Below the pieces are notes generated by a model that was not told the DNA's origin, ran no database searches, and saw nothing but the letters and a program-made list of their open reading frames with translations. A stretch of DNA of 64,000 nt from Alphaproteobacteria bacterium (GTDB taxonomy: Bacteria > Pseudomonadota > Alphaproteobacteria > Micropepsales > Micropepsaceae): positions 62,001 to 126,000 of the forward strand of contig JAATGP010000004.1 of NCBI GenBank assembly GCA_015654635.1, in the 5' to 3' direction. The position numbers and the translations under genes were made by a program. This document shows, piece by piece, positions 18,938-28,404 of the stretch (position 1 is its first letter; each line of letters begins with the position of its first letter).

Positions 18938-19699
18938 TCAGGGGCGCCTTGCCGGATGGCTGCCCGCGCGCTGCGGGATGAGGAAAATGCAGGCGACCAT
19001 GACGGCGGCGATGACGGCCGTCGCCAAAGGGCGGCTGACACTAAGGCCGCCTTGTGCAAAGGGCTTGTCAAAGAAATCACCGACCGTGGCACCCAAGGGA
19101 CGGGTCAGCACAAAGGCAGCCCAGAACAGCGCCACGCGCGACAGGCTGGTGGCGTAATAGAGGAGCGCGACCACCACCAGCGCCGCCACGAACACCCCCG
19201 CCGCACCGAGATAGCCGAGGCCCGAGGTGTCGGCCAGCCAATCGCCCAGCGCGGTGCCCAACGTCTGCGAGAAGGTGATGGTGAGCCAGTAGAAGGCTTC
19301 CACCTTGGGTGTGCTCACGCTGTCGACGGCAACGCTACCCTCCGACCGGTACCACACCGCCAGCGAGGCGATGACGCAGGCGAGCAGCATCGCCGAGCCG
19401 CCTGTGTAGCCGATGCCGAGCGAACGGTCGGCGAAATCGGCGAGCGTGGTGCCGGCGGTGGTCGAAGCGGCGATGGTGGCCCAATACAGCGCCGGATGGA
19501 ATTTCTTCGCCGCGATCTGACATGCCACCAAGACGATGAGGGCTGCGGCAAAAATCGCCGTGCCGATGAGATAGCCCATATCCCAGGTCATGGTGACGGT
19601 ATCGCCCGCGGTCTCGCCCAAGGTGGTGGCAAGAATCTTGATCAGCCAGAAGCCGAGGGTGACGGCGGGAACTTTGCTCAACACTGCGTCTTTCGACAT
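18938..19699 (-). CDS. Multi-pass membrane protein (COG4705-like)
   Basis: Two related halves: KVPAVTLGFWLIKILATTLGETAGDT and TPKVEAFYWLTITFSQTLGTALGDWLAD; many TM segments. Confidence 0.75.
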   Translation of the reverse strand: MSKDAVLSKVPAVTLGFWLIKILATTLGETAGDTVTMTWDMGYLIGTAIFAAALIVLVACQIAAKKFHPALYWATIAASTTAGTTLADFADRSLGIGYTGGSAMLLACVIASLAVWYRSEGSVAVDSVSTPKVEAFYWLTITFSQTLGTALGDWLADTSGLGYLGAAGVFVAALVVVALLYYATSLSRVALFWAAFVLTRPLGATVGDFFDKPFAQGGLSVSRPLATAVIAAVMVACIFLIPQRAGSHPARRP

Positions 19700-19719
19700 C
19701 GACCTGTCCGTTCCGGCTG

Positions 19720-20544
19720 TTAGAAGGTGAAGAGAAGCGAAGAATACCAAGTGTATTGTTGCGTTTCGGCGGCGTTCTGCAGCCCCGGCCCGGCATAGGC
19801 CAGAAGATGCAGATTTTCGTTCAGGTCATAGACCAGGCCCGCCCCGGCTCCGGTCGAGACGCGGCCGCCTTTTTCGTCAGCCCCCTGATGAACAATCTCA
19901 ACGCCCAGCGAGAGATCGGGCAGCAGGTGGCGGCTAAGCGCCCAACCGGCCAGGCAATAGTCTTGCGCACCCTCGCCACGGTTCAGAACGCAGCCGCCGC
20001 CGCCGAAGCTCGACCACGCCCCCCAATCGCGCTCGGCCCATAGCGGCAGCAAAAAAGAGGCATGCTGCTCGCCGACATTTTTGGAGGCGCTGGGCAGGAA
20101 GACGCGGGGAAAGACGGCCACGTCCCAGCCGGTATCCTCCTGGTGCAGAAATTTGTATTTGGCGGCGAGTTCGGCATTGCCGAGGCCCGAAACGCTGGGG
20201 CCGTGGCTTGGCATATCCTTATCGATGGGCAGGACCGCGGTCAGTTGCAAATCCGGCGCCGCGCCATAATTGAAATCGATGCCGAAGCTGGCCCCCGCGC
20301 CGCGCCGCCCGCCCGTGCCTTGCGCAAAGGCATAGATCTCGAAATGGCCGCTCTCGGTGGGCTGCGGATCATCGCTGACGAAAGGCGGCCCGGCCCAGGC
20401 GGGGCAAGCGAGCGCGAGGCAGGCGATGATCCCGCCTGCCCGCGATGCCGACTTTCGGTCCCTATACAACAAGCACTCCACGGCGTGGCCCGCAGGCTCC
20501 ATAGCGCAAGCCGCGCGGCGCCGGTACCGCAGGGCCGATTGCAT
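19720..20544 (-). CDS. Probable outer-membrane/secreted protein of unknown function
   Basis: Signal segment GGIIACLALACPAWAGPPFVSDDPQPTESGHFEIYAFAQG; beta-rich; C-terminal YTWYSSLLFTF; start uncertain. Confidence 0.6.
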   Translation of the reverse strand: MQSALRYRRRAACAMEPAGHAVECLLYRDRKSASRAGGIIACLALACPAWAGPPFVSDDPQPTESGHFEIYAFAQGTGGRRGAGASFGIDFNYGAAPDLQLTAVLPIDKDMPSHGPSVSGLGNAELAAKYKFLHQEDTGWDVAVFPRVFLPSASKNVGEQHASFLLPLWAERDWGAWSSFGGGGCVLNRGEGAQDYCLAGWALSRHLLPDLSLGVEIVHQGADEKGGRVSTGAGAGLVYDLNENLHLLAYAGPGLQNAAETQQYTWYSSLLFTF

Positions 20545-20996
20545 TTTCCCAATCTTATGATGGAGAGCGGGACGGGGGCCGCCGGGGCACCTTGGCGGAC
20601 GCGCTGTTTCACCGGCAAGAAAATCTCGCGCTGGCGCACCACGGTGCCGTCGCGGATGACGGTGATGTGCAGAATATGCTGGACACGCGCGCGGGCGGCG
20701 ATCTCGGCTTCGGCGCGGGCGATGGCGGCTTTGGCGCGGGCCATGAGGTCGCGATACTTGGCCTCGATAGCGAGCCAATGGGCGGGACGCGGCCTGACGG
20801 CATTGCGATTGCCGAACGGCGCCCCGACCTTGCCGGTTGGTTTGGAGGCTGACCGTTTGGCGGGCCCCTCGGCGGGCGCCGGGTTTGAAAGATAATTGTT
20901 AAAGGGGCAAGGCGGGGGGGAGAGGGGGTGCGGCTGATAAGAGCTGGGCAGCGCGATCAACGGCGCGCGCCAACGGCGGCGATGCCGACGGCACGG

Positions 20997-21118
20997 GCGC
21001 GCCAACGCTTCCAAGATGATCGCCGGTGTCTGCGAAACTGCCTCTGCCATGCTCCTCGGCCACAAAGACCACCGCAGAGAAATGGGAAGCGGCGGGGATG
21101 GATTCAAGAGCGGACGGC
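20997..21118. repeat. Dispersed repeat copy 1 (C family)
   Basis: gcgccaacgcttccaagatgatcgccggtgtctgcgaa...cacaaagaccaccgcagagaaatgggaagcggcggggatggattcaagagcgg, aligns with 22868-22996. Confidence 0.8.
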
Positions 21119-21294
21119 TTGGTCCAGCACCCGCCAACGGCCACTGGCGCGCCATCACTTGCTGTTAGGAATAGGTCTTGGTTGCGGCAAGACTCGCCAC
21201 TGACGCCATCGCGAGCGGTACCAGAAAGTCTATGGGCATGCCCTGCGCCCTTTTGCATGCTCCCACGTCAGAGCGGAGTGGCGAATAGTACCAG

Positions 21295-21699
21295 ATGTTG
21301 GCGTTTATCCGCGGGAGGAAGCGAGTGCTGAGACCAGATTTAGGCGACGCCCCAGACGATGAGGACGCGGCTGCTGACAGCAAAGGACTCGTTGTTGTTA
21401 TAGGGCTTGCGCTTCTCTATTGCGTTGCCGTTGTGCTGCCCTTTTCCAGTGTCTTCGATTGGACGCTAAGTCTCACGAACGCATTGGCGTTGCCAGAAGT
21501 GCTGCACACAATCGTTGGCTTGCTCCTTGTTGCGACCCCTGCCGTGGTATTGATGGCGCTCAATTACCATTTTAGAGCCTTCGAATGGCGTACCGAATAC
21601 TGGGCGGTGTTCTTTGGGATTGTTGCTTTCGCTCGACTTATCTTTGGCAAAGGCTACGGCCTTACGCTGCTGCAGGCGTTGCATTACCTGAAATTCTGA
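21295..21699 (+). CDS. Small multi-pass membrane protein
   Basis: 134 aa with several hydrophobic segments; stops 9 nt before the next ATG. Confidence 0.6.
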   Translation: MLAFIRGRKRVLRPDLGDAPDDEDAAADSKGLVVVIGLALLYCVAVVLPFSSVFDWTLSLTNALALPEVLHTIVGLLLVATPAVVLMALNYHFRAFEWRTEYWAVFFGIVAFARLIFGKGYGLTLLQALHYLKF

Positions 21700-21708
21700 G
21701 GAGGCTCT

Positions 21709-22620
21709 ATGCATCGTTATTTCGCATCCATTGGCGTTTTGTTGGCGGCAGCGATGTTGGTCCCATCGGCGGCGGCAAGCCCCTGCGTGCCGAAGTTGGT
21801 CGAGACCTTTCCGCTGGTTCGCTTAGTTTCGGGCCGATATGCCGTACAGGCATCGATCGACGGTCATCCGTTACGCCTGATGGTTGAGACCGGAGCGTCC
21901 GATAGCGTGCTTGCAGACACAATGGGAGATTCTCTAGGACTGACGCGACAGGCCATTACAAACGATAATTCGTCGGCCCTCGGTGGTAGGGCAATCCGTC
22001 AATATGTTATCGCGGAAAATGTCTTCATAGGACATCTGAAAGCCGACCGAATGAAGTTCCTCCTTTTGCCGGGCACGCAAGAGGAGACAGATGGTCTGTT
22101 GGGAGTAGATGTCCTCAGCAAATTCGACGTTGAACTGGATTTTCCTCGTTTACGGATGACGCTTTACGAACAAGGCACGTGTGGCATTGGCGCGGTCAGC
22201 TGGGCCAATGGTAGTGAAGTGACGACGGTCCCTTTTCGGATCGAAATGGCTCATATCAAGTTTGATGCCATTCTTGACGGCCAGCACGTTACGGCATGGT
22301 TGGACACCGGGGCTTGGCGCAACCATTACAGCCTTGAAGCAGCAGAGGCCTCCTACGGTCTGGATGAAAAAGCGATAGACATGCGGCGCCTAGGCAATCT
22401 CAACAACCCACACCCCAGTTACCTTCATATCTTCAAGTCACTTGTGATTGGGAACCAGACGATTTCGACGCCAGAAGTGATGCTCATGCCAAATCAAGTT
22501 GCACAACTCAGTGTACCCGAGCCCCGGTTTCTCGTTGGCATACCAACGCTGAGCAAGTTTCACCTGTTCATCGCGTTTGGAGAACAGAAGTTTTATGTCA
22601 CTTCGGAAGAAGCACCTTAA
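21709..22620 (+). CDS. Two-lobed retropepsin-like aspartic protease family protein, exported
   Basis: Signal peptide; lobe 1 SIDGHPLRLMVETGASDSVLA; lobe 2 LDGQHVTAWLDTGAWRNHYSL. Confidence 0.75.
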   Translation: MHRYFASIGVLLAAAMLVPSAAASPCVPKLVETFPLVRLVSGRYAVQASIDGHPLRLMVETGASDSVLADTMGDSLGLTRQAITNDNSSALGGRAIRQYVIAENVFIGHLKADRMKFLLLPGTQEETDGLLGVDVLSKFDVELDFPRLRMTLYEQGTCGIGAVSWANGSEVTTVPFRIEMAHIKFDAILDGQHVTAWLDTGAWRNHYSLEAAEASYGLDEKAIDMRRLGNLNNPHPSYLHIFKSLVIGNQTISTPEVMLMPNQVAQLSVPEPRFLVGIPTLSKFHLFIAFGEQKFYVTSEEAP

Positions 22621-22867
22621 AGTGCCGACGAACGGCTGGTGTCGGCGCACCTACGACATAGACCAGCCACCGGGGCGCCCGGTGGTCGAGGGGAAGCGTG
22701 TTCTAATTCGTTTCGCATTTGGTGCCTTCTCTCGGCGAATTTGTTAGCGCCCCGAACAGGCGTTTTGCGGCGAAGGCTGGCGCGATCAGGGGACCCACAA
22801 ACAGAAGCGTGCAGCCTAAAGACCGGGAGATTTCGCCTTCGCGTGAAGGCGGCCATAAAGGCGAGCC

Positions 22868-22996
22868 GCGCGCCAACGCCTCCAAGACGACCGCCGGTGT
22901 CTGCGAGCTTGCGAATGCCTCTCCCCTGCTCCTTGGCCACACAGACCACCGCGGACAAATGGGAAGCGACGGGGGCGGATTCAAGAGCGGGCAGCG
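22868..22996. repeat. Dispersed repeat copy 2 (C family)
   Basis: gcgccaacgcctccaagacgaccgccggtgtctgcgag...cacagaccaccgcggacaaatgggaagcgacgggggcggattcaagagcgg. Confidence 0.8.
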
Positions 22997-23069
22997 GCTG
23001 TGTTATTGCCCGCTGGCGTAGCGATCTTATTGGTGCAATTCTTATGGCGTGATTGATCCGGGGGCAACC

Positions 23070-24035
23070 ATGAGAACGATCATCGCGGTGCTGGCGGCTG
23101 TTGTGGCGCTCACGGCGTGCGGTGCAGGCGCCGACGAAGGCTGCCGTTTGTTGCGCATGGCGGAGCTGGACATCGTGATGACCTCCGACGGCCGGATCAC
23201 GGTCCCGGCGAGCATTGATGGCCATCCGGTGCGGCTGCTGCTCGATACCGCGGCCCCCTTCAGCGGAGTCTCGCCGGAATGGGCGGCGCAGAACGGCGAA
23301 AGAGCGCAAATGCTCGACGGCAATGCGGTGATCCTGCGCGGCGGCTATCGGCTCAACAACTTCATACGGGTGGAGTCGTTCCAGCTCGGAAAGCTTTCAA
23401 CCCATACGATGAGCTTCAGCATCTATCCGTCTGGTTACTTGCCGGAGGTGGATGGAACGCTCGGCGCCGATGTGCTCGGCGGCTTTGATGTCGATATCGA
23501 TCCGGCTTCTGCGAAGGTCAACCTGTTCCGCAGAAATGGTTGCAGCGATCGCGTCATCTACTGGGATGCTGAGGCGGTCGGCGCTGCCCGGCTGAAGGAC
23601 AACAAGACGGGCGCGGCGGTCAGCCCGACGTTCCTGGAGGAAACCGGCGACCGGCGGCTCCTGTTCGATACCGTGCTGGACGGAAAGCCCGTGCTTGCGG
23701 CGCTCGACACCGGATCAACCGATACGATCATGAACCTCGAGCGGGCGCGTGACACCTTCGGCTGGGGCCGTAACGCACCGCCGCTCAGGGCTACCGGCAA
23801 CGGTTCGTACCGGTTTCCTTTTGAGCTGCTGAGCTTCGAGGGCGTCGAGGTGCCCCATCCCGACATCACGCTTGTCCCGGAATAACGCATCGGCTTGGGC
23901 GTCCGGCCACGCGGCGAGTCGCTGATCATCGGCATGGCCATGCTGCGCAAACTGCACATCTACATCTCATACGGCCAGCGAAAGGTGTATTTCACAGGCC
24001 CGCCGCCTACGGGCTCCGCATCTGGCGCCCCATAA
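23070..24035 (+). pseudogene. Second retropepsin-like protease, interrupted by in-frame TAA at 23883-23885
   Basis: Lobe 1 SIDGHPVRLLLDTAAPFSGV, lobe 2 VLAALDTGSTDTIMNL; after the stop the frame continues RIGLGVRPRGESLIIGMAMLRKLHIYISYGQRKVYFTGPPP..., collinear with the paralogue's C-terminus. Confidence 0.75.
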
Positions 24036-24164
24036 ATGCCGGCCGGAACGGCCTGCCCCTATATTTCTTTGTACGGATGAAGGTGCGGCTGGTCTGGCGC
24101 CGAATGCCATCGCGGCGCCTCAAGCGCGATCCCCAGGATGTGCAAAAGCGCAAACGGCGACGGT

Positions 24165-24443
24165 TCAGATTGCGTCGTCCGCTTGTGATTGGCATTGTTC
24201 CTGGGCGAGCAGAAGTGTCTGCTGCGTGAGGGCTGTATTGGCCCCATCATAGGTGATTTTCGGCGCCGAAAAAGGCTGGAACGTTACGCCGGTGACGGCA
24301 TTGGCTTCATTCAGCATCACGGCGTTGAAAGGAGACGCGCCCGGGGCCAGCGGCGCGGCGCCACGGGTTATTGCACCAGAGCCCGTCGGCAGATTGCCAG
24401 AAAGAGTTCCAACCGAGATTAAGGGTGCAAGTTGCGACGTCAT
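24165..24443 (-). CDS. Hypothetical small protein
   Basis: ORF MTSQLAPLISVGTLSGNLPTGSGAITRG...; no recognised family. Confidence 0.35.
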   Translation of the reverse strand: MTSQLAPLISVGTLSGNLPTGSGAITRGAAPLAPGASPFNAVMLNEANAVTGVTFQPFSAPKITYDGANTALTQQTLLLAQEQCQSQADDAI

Positions 24444-24639
24444 CGAAAAATTTCCAGCATAAATTACCCCATCTGCAGGAAAGCAGATACCGTGCCAGGG
24501 CCAATGTTGTTGAATCTCAGGCAATCCGCTGCGTGCAGGCATATTTTCAGCTGCAAGAAAAAGAAAGCGAGCCGGTCATATTTTCCGCCCGGCAAAGTTT
24601 GCCGGATGGGATCCGCTGCCTTCCCCTCAAGATGGCTGC

Positions 24640-25614
24640 TCAATCGTGTAAAGGCGAACACCTCGCCTGCCGTGTTGTTCGCCAGCCTGCGATCACCAGC
24701 AACAGCAGCATCGCCGCCACCAGCGCGGCATGGGCGGGACGGGCGGCGGTGCCGTGCAGGGCGGCATCGGTGCCGAATCCAGCCCAGCAATAGACCAGCA
24801 AGCCGCCAGCGGCGGCGGCGAAGCGATGGCCATCCGTCCAGCCCGTGCTGCAGAGCGCGGCGAGGCCGCCCATGACGAGCAGAAGCGCGATGAGGCCGAC
24901 CGTCACCACCTGCCACGGCCAATGCAAGGCGAAGGCCCCCATGCCATAGAGCAGCACGAAGGCCGAGCCGAGGACGAACGCGACGAGCGCCGTGACCAAG
25001 GCGGGGAGCGCGCGCGCCGTTGGCTTCGGCCATCCCCTCGGCAGGACAAAGGCCAAGCCAGCAGCCGCAAGAGTGGCCAAGGCAGCAGAGCCAAGCTGCG
25101 AGGGCGCGGCCCAGAAATGCCCATGGCTGGCCATGTAGTGCGCCATCACCACCGCGGTCGCGACAAAGATCACGGCCACGATGCCAAGCCCGATCGTGCC
25201 GAGCCAAGGCTGGGTGCGGCTTGAGGGGAACAACGCCTCGGTCAGCGCCACCGGCACCGCGATGCTCCACAGGATATGAATGCCAAGAACATAGACCGTC
25301 CACGGCGCGCTCATGCCGAGGCCCGGCAGATAGCCGAACGCCAACAGATGCAGCCCGAGGAAATGCGGATTGAACAGCGATTGATCGACGATGCCTTCCT
25401 CAATCAGGCCATAAGCCAGGCCCAAGAACGGCAGCGCCAGCCAGCCGCGGCGGCTCAGCCGCGCCCCCTCGCGCACCAGGACCGCGCCGCTGCCGTAAAA
25501 CGGCACCATGACGATGAGGGCGCCAAGCTGCGCCATCGACATGCTGCCGGAGAGAAATTCGGCGATCAGCGGCGACAGCAAATAAAGGACGATAACCGGA
25601 AGCAAGCGTTGCAT
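24640..25614 (-). CDS. Multi-pass membrane protein
   Basis: MQRLLPVIVLYLLSPLIAEFLSGSMSMAQLGALIV...AYGLIEEGIVDQSLFNP. Confidence 0.7.
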   Translation of the reverse strand: MQRLLPVIVLYLLSPLIAEFLSGSMSMAQLGALIVMVPFYGSGAVLVREGARLSRRGWLALPFLGLAYGLIEEGIVDQSLFNPHFLGLHLLAFGYLPGLGMSAPWTVYVLGIHILWSIAVPVALTEALFPSSRTQPWLGTIGLGIVAVIFVATAVVMAHYMASHGHFWAAPSQLGSAALATLAAAGLAFVLPRGWPKPTARALPALVTALVAFVLGSAFVLLYGMGAFALHWPWQVVTVGLIALLLVMGGLAALCSTGWTDGHRFAAAAGGLLVYCWAGFGTDAALHGTAARPAHAALVAAMLLLLVIAGWRTTRQARCSPLHD

Positions 25615-25629
25615 GGTGACTATCCCTGG

Positions 25630-26094
25630 CTAGACTTCTCCGCCCAATCGCATCAACAGATCGATAAGCTGGGCGTGTTCGGTTTTGGTCAGCGGCGTCA
25701 GAAACGCCTCTTGCGCTTTGTGCAAACGCAGCCCGAGGGCAGCGAACTTGGCTTTGCCCTTCGGCGTCATTTTCACGAGATGGGCTCTGCGGTCCTTGGG
25801 ATCGTCGGCACGATAGAGCCAGCCGTCGCGTTCGAGGGCATCGAGAAACAACACCAGCGAGGATTTTTCGATTTGCGATGCCTCGCCCAGCGCCCGCTGG
25901 CTGAGCGGGCCCTTATCGGTGAGCACGCCCAATATCGCGAGCTGGCCAGGATGCAGGCCGCTGCCATCGATCGCCGCCACCACGCCGTCGCGCAAGCGGC
26001 TTTGCGCCCGGTGCAGCAGAAAACCGATGCTGGTGAGCGACGGTGACTGGCTGGGCTTTTCGTTTTGGGCCTGGAACGAAAGCTTGGGGGCCAT
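25630..26094 (-). CDS. MarR-family transcriptional regulator
   Basis: LTDKGPLSQRALGEASQIEKSSLVLFLDALERDGWLYRADDPKDRRAHLVKMTPKG. Confidence 0.9.
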   Translation of the reverse strand: MAPKLSFQAQNEKPSQSPSLTSIGFLLHRAQSRLRDGVVAAIDGSGLHPGQLAILGVLTDKGPLSQRALGEASQIEKSSLVLFLDALERDGWLYRADDPKDRRAHLVKMTPKGKAKFAALGLRLHKAQEAFLTPLTKTEHAQLIDLLMRLGGEV

Positions 26095-26245
26095 GGGCGG
26101 CCTTTTGCGGCAGCAGGATATTGGAAGAAATTATATCATCTATTTTTAGACGATATTGGGCGCCGCGGTGCGCTGTCAAGGCCGTCTGCGCGGCTGGCCT
26201 TGCGCCTCGCCTTGCCGCACAATCGGGGTTTGAGAGGAGCTTTCG

Positions 26246-26557
26246 ATGACCAAAGAGGAACTGAGCGCCTGGGCCCTCAGCCATGGCTGGCAAGTGGCGG
26301 GCGGCTATCCCAGCCTGATGAAACCGAGGAGCTTTGATACCGCCATCGTGCGGCTGGATCTGAAAGTCACCATCGCCAATCTGGAAATCAAGAAGCCGAA
26401 TGGCAAATGGGAAAAAGTCGCCAGCGCGGCATATTCGAAGATTGTTGCCGATGGCGACGGCGGCGCCCCCAGCGGCCTCGGGCTGGACACCATCAACGGG
26501 CTGTCCTCGCTGATGGAACAGAACAAAGACCATCTGGTGTTCGCAAAGTTTAAGTGA
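26246..26557 (+). CDS. Hypothetical protein
   Basis: 103-aa ORF MTKEELSAWALSHGWQVAGGYPSLMKP... Confidence 0.55.
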   Translation: MTKEELSAWALSHGWQVAGGYPSLMKPRSFDTAIVRLDLKVTIANLEIKKPNGKWEKVASAAYSKIVADGDGGAPSGLGLDTINGLSSLMEQNKDHLVFAKFK

Positions 26558-26584
26558 GGGGTACGGAGCCTCGAAGCACGCACC

Positions 26585-27646
26585 CTACTGCGCAAATTTC
26601 GGCAGCAGCGAGAGGCGCTCCGTCAGCATTTTGGTCAGCAGGGCGTCGTCTTTCAGCGAGGGATGGCCGTGGCAGGCGCTGTAGTCGAGGCCGGCGAAGA
26701 TAATGACCCCGACATCCTCACCTTGGCTCCTGAGGGCTTCCGCCGTGGCGGTGGTGCCATCGGCAATTTCGTTTTGGGCATGGTCGGAGGCCATCAAAAT
26801 GACCGGCGCGGCGGGATATTTTTCGTGCAGGCTTTTGACGAACTCCACATAGCTCTTGACGAAATCGGCGTGCAGCGCCTCGCGCGTGGGCCACGCTTCG
26901 CCCGCATGCAGGGGCGTGGAAAAATCATTGGTGCCGAGCCCGATGACAATCACATCCGGCACCCAGCCGTCCTGCGGCACGCCCGCCGACTTGTCGAATA
27001 GCGAATATTGATACAGCAGCGGCAGCGTCTCGCCCGGCGCGATGCCGTCGTAGTTGCGCACCACACCGCGGCCGGAAAAAGCATGGATGCGATAAGCGGC
27101 GCCGAAATACTTCGCCGTGGCAGGAGCAAAGGCGCGCGACGTATCGGTGGTCTCATCGACATCCGCCACGCTGCAGACTTGCCCGCGCGCGGTGTTGCCA
27201 TAGCCGACGGTGAAGGAATCGCCGATGAATTCGATGTGGCGGCCGTAGCGCGGCGCGGGCAAGGCTTGGCCCGGCGCGCCGACATAAAAGCCGCCGAAGC
27301 TGCCGGAGGAGGATTGGGTTTCACTCGCCTTTTCCAGGCGCACGACATGGCTGCCGGGCCCCAAATCTTTCAGCGCCACCGTGGTTTTGCCGGGGCGCGT
27401 CAAGGTCAGTTTGTGGACGCCATCGATGTAGAGATAGAGATTGTCCTGGGCATCATCGACCTGCACATCGACCGCATCGCCGATGAAATTCGCCTCGAAC
27501 CAGACGCCGGGCCAGGCATAGCGATAGGCGATGGCGCCGTTCGCCGCGGTCGCGACCACGCGCCCGCCGATGTAAAGATCGAGCGGCACAGGCTGCGCGG
27601 CTGCGGAAGCAGAAATAAGAACGGCCCAAAGCAGCAGCGTTTTCAT
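26585..27646 (-). CDS. SGNH/GDSL-type esterase (CE2-like acetyl esterase)
   Basis: Signal peptide, jelly-roll-like N-domain, GDSFTVGYGN, GLGTNDFSTPL. Confidence 0.8.
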   Translation of the reverse strand: MKTLLLWAVLISASAAAQPVPLDLYIGGRVVATAANGAIAYRYAWPGVWFEANFIGDAVDVQVDDAQDNLYLYIDGVHKLTLTRPGKTTVALKDLGPGSHVVRLEKASETQSSSGSFGGFYVGAPGQALPAPRYGRHIEFIGDSFTVGYGNTARGQVCSVADVDETTDTSRAFAPATAKYFGAAYRIHAFSGRGVVRNYDGIAPGETLPLLYQYSLFDKSAGVPQDGWVPDVIVIGLGTNDFSTPLHAGEAWPTREALHADFVKSYVEFVKSLHEKYPAAPVILMASDHAQNEIADGTTATAEALRSQGEDVGVIIFAGLDYSACHGHPSLKDDALLTKMLTERLSLLPKFAQ

Positions 27647-27845
27647 CGTCAGACATATCCGCTCATTACGGCCACGCTTATATGCCAGATGTCCGTCCGT
27701 ATTGGATAGAGTGCGATTGCCACTTGGCGAACCATGCCATCATGGCCAGCCCCCTCCGCCTCGCAAGTGCTCGGCACCTCCCCCGCTATTTTGACATCCC
27801 GCGACGGCTATGGCGGAGCACCGCGGGGGAGGAAAGACGATCGGC

Positions 27846-28400
27846 TCAGGCGCTCACCACGGCGAGCATGCGGGCGGGACGATCGCCGAGGCCGTGAAAG
27901 GTGTGCGGGTGCATGGAATCGAGATAGGCCGAATCGCCGGTTTCCAAACGATAGCTGTGCCCGTCATAGGTCAGCTCCACCACGCCTTCGAGGATGTGGA
28001 CGAACTCCTGACCTTCATGGGTGATGGGCACGGGCTTGGGCGTCGTGGGATCGAAGCGGATGAGGAAGGGCTCCATGCGATGACCACCCGTGCCGGGGCG
28101 CGTCAAGGTGCGATAGGCATAGCTTTGCTCGGTGTTGCCTTGATCGCCGGAGAAAGAATCGCCGCAGCGGCAGATGGTGAGGCTTTCCTTCGCCGCTTCG
28201 GCGCCTTGCAGCAAGCCTTCGGATTTGAGGCCCAAGACGCGGCTGAGCTGGATCACGGCGCCGATGGCGGGCACGGCCCTGCCCTCCTCATAGGCGGCGA
28301 GCCGCTCCACCGCGATGCCAGCGCGCTTGGAGACTTGTTCGAGGCTTAGCTCCTGCGCCTCGCGCAGGGCTTTGATCCGCTCACCGACATATTTCCGCAT
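27846..28400 (-). CDS. XRE-family regulator with C-terminal cupin
   Basis: HTH IKALREAQELSLEQVSKRAGIAVERLAAYEEGR; cupin THEGQEFVHILEGVVELTYDG...GDSAYLDSMHPHTF. Confidence 0.9.
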   Translation of the reverse strand: MRKYVGERIKALREAQELSLEQVSKRAGIAVERLAAYEEGRAVPAIGAVIQLSRVLGLKSEGLLQGAEAAKESLTICRCGDSFSGDQGNTEQSYAYRTLTRPGTGGHRMEPFLIRFDPTTPKPVPITHEGQEFVHILEGVVELTYDGHSYRLETGDSAYLDSMHPHTFHGLGDRPARMLAVVSA

Positions 28401-28404
28401 AGGG

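Noticed and set aside
20241-21158. 305-aa minus-strand ORF containing GAPFGNRNAVR and EAKYRDLMARAKAAIARAEAEIAARARVQHIL
   Set aside because: The middle segment may be a small real gene, but the frame runs through the dispersed repeat and overlaps the outer-membrane gene; boundaries unsupported.
22617-23309. 230-aa minus-strand ORF across repeat copy 2
   Set aside because: Coding look comes from the dispersed repeat; it overlaps the protease start and has no family motif.
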